From NCBI GenBank assembly GCA_903911455.1, contig CAIWDQ010000472.1, forward strand, positions 1 to 9,222: DNA of 9,222 bases, written 5' to 3'. This stretch comes from an uncultured bacterium (lineage in GTDB: Bacteria; Bacteroidota; Bacteroidia; Bacteroidales; JACABE01). The notes under the pieces were generated by a model. It did no database searches. It was given only the letters and a program-made list of their open reading frames with translations, and had not been told where the DNA came from. A program made the translations under genes and the position numbers. This document shows, in pieces, positions 1 to 4,680 of the stretch (position 1 is the first letter of the stretch; every line of letters starts with the position of its first letter).

Positions 1-30
1 CAATTATATTTAAAATAATTATAATATAAA

Positions 31-378
31 GAAGTAACTCGAGGCAATTCTCTTGTAGGTCGAAGATTTATGGAAGTAGGTCGAGGCATATTTCATGTAG
101 GTCGAAGATTTAAGAAAATAGGTCGAGGCAATTCTCTTGTAGGTCGAAGATTTAAAGAAGTAGGTCGAGGCATATTTCTTATAGGTCGACAATTTAAGAA
201 GCAATTGTCACAATTGTCGACTAAATTATCACAATTTAAGAAACTATTCTCACAATTTTCTCTTAAATGTTGACAATTTAAGAAAGTATTCTCACAATTA
301 TCTCTTAAATGTTCACAATTTAAGAAACAATTCTCACAATTATCTCTTAAATGTTCACAATTTAAGAGAAAACATCAA
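31..378. repeat. 21-bp-period tandem repeat array (42-bp higher-order unit)
   Basis: About 16.5 units run with an exact 21-bp period. The anchor CAATTT recurs at 190, (211), 232, 253, 274, 295, 316, 337 and 358, and GGTCGA-type anchors recur every 21 bp from about 38 to 185. Alternate units resemble each other more, giving a 42-bp higher-order repeat. There are two subfamilies. The left half has GGTCGAGGCAATTCTCTTGTA alternating with GGTCGAAGATTTAAGAAGTA-like units (first motif shown is one unit). The right half has CACAATTTAAGAAA alternating with CACAATTATCTCTTAAATGT. The switch is at about 186-208. Because 21 is a multiple of three, long frames stay open on both strands and would encode heptad-repeat peptides (for example VGRRFKK/VGRGIFL from an ATG at 70). 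I read these as by-products of the repeat and do not call a gene. The function is unknown. Confidence 0.9.
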
Positions 379-610
379 TAATACTATAATCTATCATCAT
401 AATATAAGAGCTAAATATTATTTAAGTAGCTAAACTAGTGATAGATGTTCAAAATCTTATCATAATAAATAAAAACAGCATCATAAAAATAAAAATAAAA
501 AACATAAAAAACATCATCATAAAAATAATAATCATTAAAAAACAAAACATCATGAACATCATTATTTGATTTATGAAGTTGATTGTTGAGAAATTTAAGA
601 GTATTAAAAA
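379..610. other. Low-complexity AT-rich spacer, no gene seen
   Basis: This stretch between the tandem array and the first gene's promoter is very AT-rich. At about 470-562 it is dominated by short CAT, AAA and ATAA runs such as CATCATAAAAATAA and CATCATGAACATCATT. No coding region, RNA gene or clear hairpin is recognised. A 37-codon minus-strand frame (449-562) of almost only Met, Phe and Ile exists but follows from the CAT repeats. Confidence 0.6.
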
Positions 611-639
611 TTGGATGGCAACTAACAAAAGTATGTTTT
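611..639 (+). promoter_or_regulatory. Candidate Bacteroidota-type promoter of the HMGL-like gene
   Basis: TTG at 611-613 is followed after 18 bp by TATGTTTT at 632-639, which matches 7 of 8 positions of the Bacteroidota -7 element TAnnTTTG. The spacing equals that of the better candidate upstream of the envelope gene at 3799-3827. Transcription would start near 645, giving a leader of about 70 nt that contains the palindrome at 667-683. This is inferred from consensus only. Confidence 0.4.
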
Positions 640-666
640 AGTTGTTTAACTCAAAACAAATTAGAG

Positions 667-683
667 AATCACGGAGCGTGATT
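667..683. promoter_or_regulatory. 17-bp palindrome in the leader of the HMGL-like gene
   Basis: AATCACG-GAG-CGTGATT is a perfect inverted repeat with 7-bp arms and a 3-bp centre. It is conspicuously GC-containing within an otherwise almost pure A/T leader and ends 31 bp before the ATG at 715. It lies downstream of the candidate promoter at 611-639, so it could be an operator for a dimeric repressor, a small 5'-UTR hairpin, or a copy of a dispersed short palindromic repeat. The sequence alone does not decide. Confidence 0.4.
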
Positions 684-714
684 AATTTATTAAATATATT
701 AAAGATTTAATTCT

Positions 715-1722
715 ATGAATTATCCAAAAAAAGTAGTTATTGGCGATATTACAGTAAGAGACGGGTTTCAACACGAAGAAATTTACATACCTGTAGAAGC
801 CAAGTTGTGGCTGGCAGAACAATTGATACTATGCGGTTTCAAACATATTGAAGTTACCAATCTGGGTAATCCCGCAGGCATGCCTCAGTTTAAAGATGCC
901 GATGTTTTAATGAAAGCATTGCGGAGTAGCAAACGTGTAGCTCATCTTATTGATAATGTTTCGCTAACCTGTGTTACTATCCGAGAAAAAGCTATCGAAA
1001 GAGCCATTAGAAACAGGCAGGAAGGCTTCGGTCCCGATCGTATTTTACTGATGGTTTCTACAAGTGAATCACATCATGTAAAGAATTCAGGTTTATCTTT
1101 AAAAGATTATTGGAAAATGGCTGAGGAATATATCAAAAAAGCCAATGATGCCGGTATTAAAGTCAATGGAACTGTGAGTACTATCTGGGGTTGTCCGATT
1201 GAAGGCCCGACCGAAATGAAAAAAGCAGTAGAATTTACTAAACGATGGTTCGATATTGGTGTAAAAGACGTAGAACATGCAGATCATGACGGCTCGGCTT
1301 CACCCAATCGCATCTATGATTACTTTTCAATGCTAATGGATGAGTTTCAAAACCCGAACAAACATATTGTACACCTGCATACTACCCGCGGTTGGGGATT
1401 GGCTAATGCATTAGCCGCGCTTCAGGCTGGAATGACTAATTATGAAGCAACAATGGGTGGAATTGGTGGGCAACCTGCTAATTTTGTCAGTGGCGTACCG
1501 GTGGCAGGCACAGGAGAGTACTATTATGCCGATTCCAGCATAGCAGGCTTAAATGCTACCGAAGATCTGGTAGTTATGATGGATGAAATGGGAATAGAAA
1601 CCAATCTGGACATAGAAAAAGTGTTAGAAACCGGAAGAATGGTCGAAAGAATAGTGGGGCGCAGGCTACGCTCCGAAACAATTAAGACAGGAAGAATACC
1701 TAAATCCTTAACGGGAAAATAA
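715..1722 (+). CDS. HMG-CoA-lyase-like (DRE-TIM/HMGL family) protein, catalytic Cys replaced
   Basis: This 335-residue protein has the length and fold signature of the HMGL-like TIM-barrel family, whose members cleave or form C-C bonds next to acyl-CoA or 2-oxo acids (HMG-CoA lyase gives acetyl-CoA and acetoacetate). Family landmarks seen are GDITVRDGFQ at 10-19 (R15 and the metal-binding D16), IEVTNLGNP at 45-53 (E46), WGCPIEGP at 158-165, the metal motif HLH at 220-222 followed by GWGLANALAALQAG, and ATEDLV at 281-286 (E283). By comparison with human HMG-CoA lyase, GGIGGQP at 248-254 corresponds to the GLGGCP signature, so the catalytic Cys is Gln253, and about 17 extra residues separate it from ATED. 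Classical lyase activity is therefore doubtful; the substrate is unknown. The ATG at 715 is the only plausible start, with no clear Shine-Dalgarno. The gene appears monocistronic, from the promoter candidate at 611 to the terminator at 1751. Family assignment is firm, exact reaction is not. Confidence 0.85.
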   Translation: MNYPKKVVIGDITVRDGFQHEEIYIPVEAKLWLAEQLILCGFKHIEVTNLGNPAGMPQFKDADVLMKALRSSKRVAHLIDNVSLTCVTIREKAIERAIRNRQEGFGPDRILLMVSTSESHHVKNSGLSLKDYWKMAEEYIKKANDAGIKVNGTVSTIWGCPIEGPTEMKKAVEFTKRWFDIGVKDVEHADHDGSASPNRIYDYFSMLMDEFQNPNKHIVHLHTTRGWGLANALAALQAGMTNYEATMGGIGGQPANFVSGVPVAGTGEYYYADSSIAGLNATEDLVVMMDEMGIETNLDIEKVLETGRMVERIVGRRLRSETIKTGRIPKSLTGK

Positions 1723-1750
1723 TGTAAATTCAAATTACGAAATACAATGA

Positions 1751-1789
1751 GAGCCTTCATCATAAACTTAGTGAAGGCTCCTTTTTTTT
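1751..1789 (+). terminator. Rho-independent terminator of the HMGL-like gene
   Basis: GAGCCTTCA (1751-1759) and TGAAGGCTC (1772-1780) form a perfect 9-bp stem with a 12-nt loop, followed by C and eight T's at 1782-1789. The hairpin starts 28 bp after the stop codon. It sits between convergent genes. On the minus strand the sequence after the stem is less T-rich, so termination there would be weaker. Confidence 0.9.
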
Positions 1790-1796
1790 GTTCAGA

Positions 1797-3776
1797 TTAC
1801 TTAGAAATAATCACAAAAACTGTTCTTCTGTTCTTAGCTTTACCTGCTTCCGTCTGATTAGATGCTACCGGTTTACTAGCACCATATCCTTTAAACTTTA
1901 ATCTTGTAGAACTAATGCCATTATTAAGCAGATATTCTTCAACTGCTTTAGCTCTGTTTTCAGACAATATAAGATTCGCATTATCGCTTCCTACATTATC
2001 AGTATGTCCTTGAATCTCTACTTTAATATTTTGATTTTCTTTTAGAAATTCAATAAAACCATCAATAATAAACTTTGTCTCTTTGCTAAGTTCATACGAA
2101 TTAGTAGCAAAATTAATATCCTTTAATTGATAAGAAGCACCAACTTCAATTGGTTTTATTTTAAGATCAACAGTTGCCGGTTGCTGAAAAGTTTCATCAT
2201 TTTTAGATATATATTTAGATTCATAAGCATAATCTTCTTTCTTTATTTTTAAAAGATAATCACTTTTAAATGGAAGAACAGCAACATATTTCCCTGTATT
2301 TTCATCAACAGGTATCTCTGTAACTTTCTTAGTATCTATATTTGTGATCTCTATTTTGGCACGAACTACTTCATCTGTTTTCTCATCTTTTAATTGCCCT
2401 TTTATAAATAAAACTTTTTCAGGACGTGCCTCTTCATATAGGTCAAAATAAAAGATATCATACCCACCAACTCCCTGCAACTTGTTAGATGCAAAGTATG
2501 CATTCTTGCCATCTGTACTTACATAAAAACCTATATCATCATCTTTTGAATTGATTGGATAACCAATATTCTTAGGTTTAGTCCATTTAAATTCTTCACC
2601 CATTTTAATATAAAAAATATCATAACCACCCATACCTTGCCACCCATCTGAAGAAAAATATAATGTTTGACTGTCTGTATGAATAAATGGAGTCTTTTCA
2701 TTTCCGACAGTATTAACAGTTGGTCCTAAGTTAACTGGTGCCGACCATTTTCCACTGTCATCACGTGTAGTTTTATAGATATCACTTCCTCCAAATCCCC
2801 CCAGACGATCACTTACAAAATAAATAGTCTTACCATCAGCAGTAATACTTGGTTGAGTCTCCCATGTTTTAGCTGAATTTACTTTATCACTTAGATTTTT
2901 TATAGAAGTCCAGGCATCATTGATGTATTCCGAATAACAAAGATCACAATTATAATAGTTTGAAGACTCTTTGCACTTAGTATACACAAGAAATTTATTA
3001 TCGGCCGACATACTTACACCCCCCTCATTATCGCTGATATTAAACGGTGGCGGCATCTCTTCACCCTTATCAAACACTCCATTTTTACGTTCACTCACCA
3101 TAAATTTTTCTTTGTATTTCTTATCTGCTTTGCTCCAACCTGTTTTTTCCTGTGGAAGTTCAGTTCTTCTTGTAAAATAACATGACTCATTATCTGCAGA
3201 AATATAAGGCAGAAACTCATCCAAAGTAGTACAAACACCTTCAAGTGGTTTTGGATCAAACGGAACCGGATGCTTAAACATATTATCATAAAATGTAGCC
3301 CACTTCTCCTTTGCCACAGCATCATTATAATCTTTATCAGATTTTATTTTATCTACATCTTTCAAAAACTTCTTAAAATAAAGAGAAGCAGTATCAAACT
3401 TTTCAGCACCATAATAAATATCTCCCAGATAATAATAAACATAAGGATCATATTCAGGACAAATTTCTATCACGCGCTTAAAGTATTTCTCGGCAGCTTT
3501 TATATTTTTATCAACTTTCTTGATAAAAATAGTGCCTAATAAAAAGTAAGGATCGGCATATTCGGGTTCATCTTCCACAATTTCTTTTAAAATCTTGATA
3601 GCTTCAACATAACTTGACGAACTGTAAGCGTCCACAGCTTTATCAAACTTCTTAATAGCTTTCTTATTTTCAGTCTTGCCACAGGGAGTTTCGTCCTGAG
3701 CAGAAACAAATAATGGAGTTGTTATAAGTATAATTAAGATGATATATATTCTTTTCAAAAACATAAACGATTGCAT
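1797..3776 (-). CDS. PorE-like periplasmic TPR/propeller/CRD/OmpA-domain protein
   Basis: This 659-aa exported protein starts with a signal peptide: basic FLKR, hydrophobic core at about 10-24, probable cleavage after VSA26. No lipobox precedes C32. It then has TPR-like helices (about 39-150), five PD40/WD40-like blade motifs (YISADNESCYF 191, VSMSADNKFLVY 254, ITADGKTIYFVSDR 311, FIHTDSQTLYFSSD 364, YVSTDGKNAYFAS 418), a CarboxypepD-regulatory-like beta domain (about 456-540), and a C-terminal OmpA peptidoglycan-binding domain (about 550-659) with D593 in GHTDNVG and R608 in LSENRAK. This order matches PorE of Porphyromonas gingivalis, which links the type IX secretion machinery to peptidoglycan at the periplasmic face of the outer membrane. 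Paralogues with similar domains are common in Bacteroidota and no other por genes lie nearby, so the role is inferred. Met5 (3764) is an alternative start with a more typical signal peptide. The promoter candidate at 3799-3827 fits either start. Confidence 0.88.
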   Translation of the reverse strand: MQSFMFLKRIYIILIILITTPLFVSAQDETPCGKTENKKAIKKFDKAVDAYSSSSYVEAIKILKEIVEDEPEYADPYFLLGTIFIKKVDKNIKAAEKYFKRVIEICPEYDPYVYYYLGDIYYGAEKFDTASLYFKKFLKDVDKIKSDKDYNDAVAKEKWATFYDNMFKHPVPFDPKPLEGVCTTLDEFLPYISADNESCYFTRRTELPQEKTGWSKADKKYKEKFMVSERKNGVFDKGEEMPPPFNISDNEGGVSMSADNKFLVYTKCKESSNYYNCDLCYSEYINDAWTSIKNLSDKVNSAKTWETQPSITADGKTIYFVSDRLGGFGGSDIYKTTRDDSGKWSAPVNLGPTVNTVGNEKTPFIHTDSQTLYFSSDGWQGMGGYDIFYIKMGEEFKWTKPKNIGYPINSKDDDIGFYVSTDGKNAYFASNKLQGVGGYDIFYFDLYEEARPEKVLFIKGQLKDEKTDEVVRAKIEITNIDTKKVTEIPVDENTGKYVAVLPFKSDYLLKIKKEDYAYESKYISKNDETFQQPATVDLKIKPIEVGASYQLKDINFATNSYELSKETKFIIDGFIEFLKENQNIKVEIQGHTDNVGSDNANLILSENRAKAVEEYLLNNGISSTRLKFKGYGASKPVASNQTEAGKAKNRRTVFVIISK

Positions 3777-3798
3777 TATGATAACATTAATTCGTCGG

Positions 3799-3827
3799 CA
3801 AAAGTACTAAACAAACAACAATTACAA
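3799..3827 (-). promoter_or_regulatory. Bacteroidota-type promoter of the PorE-like gene
   Basis: Read on the minus strand, TTG (3827-3825) is followed after exactly 18 bp by TACTTTTG (3806-3799), a perfect match to the TAnnTTTG -7 element. The predicted start lies roughly 15-20 nt before the ATG at 3776, which implies a very short leader without a Shine-Dalgarno. No promoter assay is available; the call rests on consensus, spacing and position. Confidence 0.6.
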
Positions 3828-4037
3828 GTAAAAATGTTTATAAATTAATTGTTAAAATATAATATTGAATAACATCTCTTTTTATTAACGCTGTATCTTT
3901 TGTATTATAATGATATCATTTGTGTGTAAAACTGCATTAATTTTACATCGGAGGTCATTTCTTTTTTTACTTTTGCAAATTTCTTTTTTAAATTGATGTT
4001 TTTTTACCCTATCTTCTTTTAGTTTTAGGCAATTCCC

Positions 4038-4144
4038 ATTATTCCCTTAAGGTTTTTCTATTATTCCCTTAGGGTTTTTCTATTATTCCCTTAGGGATTT
4101 CTCATTATCCCCCGCAGAACAGTGATTATTCCTTGGGGGATAAT
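4038..4144. repeat. Palindromic repeat cluster A: five units spaced 21-22 bp
   Basis: Units begin at 4038, 4060, 4082, 4104 and 4125, giving spacings of 22, 22, 22 and 21 bp. The first three are ATTATTCCCTTAAGGTTTTT, ATTATTCCCTTAGGGTTTTT and ATTATTCCCTTAGGGATTTC. Each is centred on a near-palindrome (CCTTAAGG, CCCTTAGGG, TCCCTTAGGGA). The last two diverge but form a larger perfect inverted repeat, ATTATCCCCC (4104-4113) with GGGGGATAAT (4135-4144). The spacing corresponds to two helical turns, so the sites would sit on one face of the DNA. The function is unknown. Confidence 0.85.
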
Positions 4145-4242
4145 ACAAAATCTGTTAATTTTTACTATAATTCCAACCTTTATCATCAATATTCGCATAA
4201 GCATAGTAGCTATATTCTTTAATATTTAGTTAATATTCCCGG

Positions 4243-4290
4243 AATTCCCATTATCCCCTAGGGAATAATCATTATTCCCTAAGGGATAAT
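4243..4290. repeat. Palindromic repeat cluster B: two more units
   Basis: ATTATCCCCTAGGGAATAAT (4250-4269) and ATTATTCCCTAAGGGATAAT (4271-4290) are two near-perfect 20-bp palindromes whose starts are 21 bp apart. They are preceded by AATTCCC at 4243. Cluster A is likewise preceded by AATTCCC at 4031, so the two clusters share a common left flank and probably a common origin. They lie about 390 bp upstream of polA. Confidence 0.85.
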
Positions 4291-4550
4291 GGCTATAATT
4301 TGACATTTTTACATTAAAACTTACAGAATTTACACGTTTCTAAAGAGAATTATTCTTGTAATCTACAGCATTTAAGCAAGTCATGATATTTTGTTAATTA
4401 ATTTTAACATTTGCTTCATTAAGTTTAATTGCTAGTATTCTTTATTAATTTGCATGATTATTTTAATAAATACCTTTAATTAATTTTACAATAAAAATAT
4501 TTTAATAGTGATTTGAATATTGTTGATTATAATTTTAATTATGAGTATGA

Positions 4551-4562
4551 TTTTTTTTTTTT
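4551..4562 (+). repeat. 12-T homopolymer tract upstream of polA
   Basis: Twelve consecutive T's lie 118 bp before the polA start codon. Tracts of this length are prone to slipped-strand length change and to sequencing error. It lies inside a short chance frame (4541-4654) that I do not call a gene. Whether it affects polA expression is unknown. Confidence 0.8.
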
Positions 4563-4680
4563 GGATGAAAACAATCTTGATTTTGCTCGGTTTTAAAATT
4601 GATTTTACAATTAACTTAAAATTATTAGTCAAAACAATCAAAAAATTACACTAATTTTACACACTTAATAATATACACAT

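Larger units (their letters stand above)
3777..4680. other. 904-bp gene-free divergent intergenic region
   Basis: This region separates the PorE-like gene (leftward) from polA (rightward). It contains the minus-strand promoter at 3799-3827, two clusters of a palindromic CCCTWAGGG-centred motif (4038-4144 and 4243-4290), and a 12-T run at 4551-4562. The rest is very AT-rich. A plus-strand TACTTTTG at 3968-3975 matches the -7 element but has no TTG at the expected distance. I could not identify the polA promoter with confidence: TAATTTTA at 4652-4659 is the nearest weak candidate. No RNA gene or coding sequence above about 40 codons is recognised. Confidence 0.7.

Noticed and set aside
19..273. 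Overlapping open frames on both strands in the tandem array (61 and 67 aa)
   Set aside because: Both are explained by the 21-bp period, which keeps stop-free frames open. Neither has a convincing upstream signal or a recognisable domain.
449..562. 37-aa minus-strand frame made almost wholly of Met, Phe, Ile and Leu, resembling a membrane peptide
   Set aside because: It arises from CAT/AAA low-complexity DNA. No start-site context, homologue or neighbour supports translation.
3968..3975. Perfect plus-strand TACTTTTG -7 element in the intergenic region
   Set aside because: No TTG lies at the 18-bp spacing seen in the other two promoters, and no gene follows within 700 bp.
4541..4654. 37-aa plus-strand frame running through the 12-T tract just before polA
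   Set aside because: AT-rich chance frame with no recognisable protein features; its frame depends on the exact length of the homopolymer.
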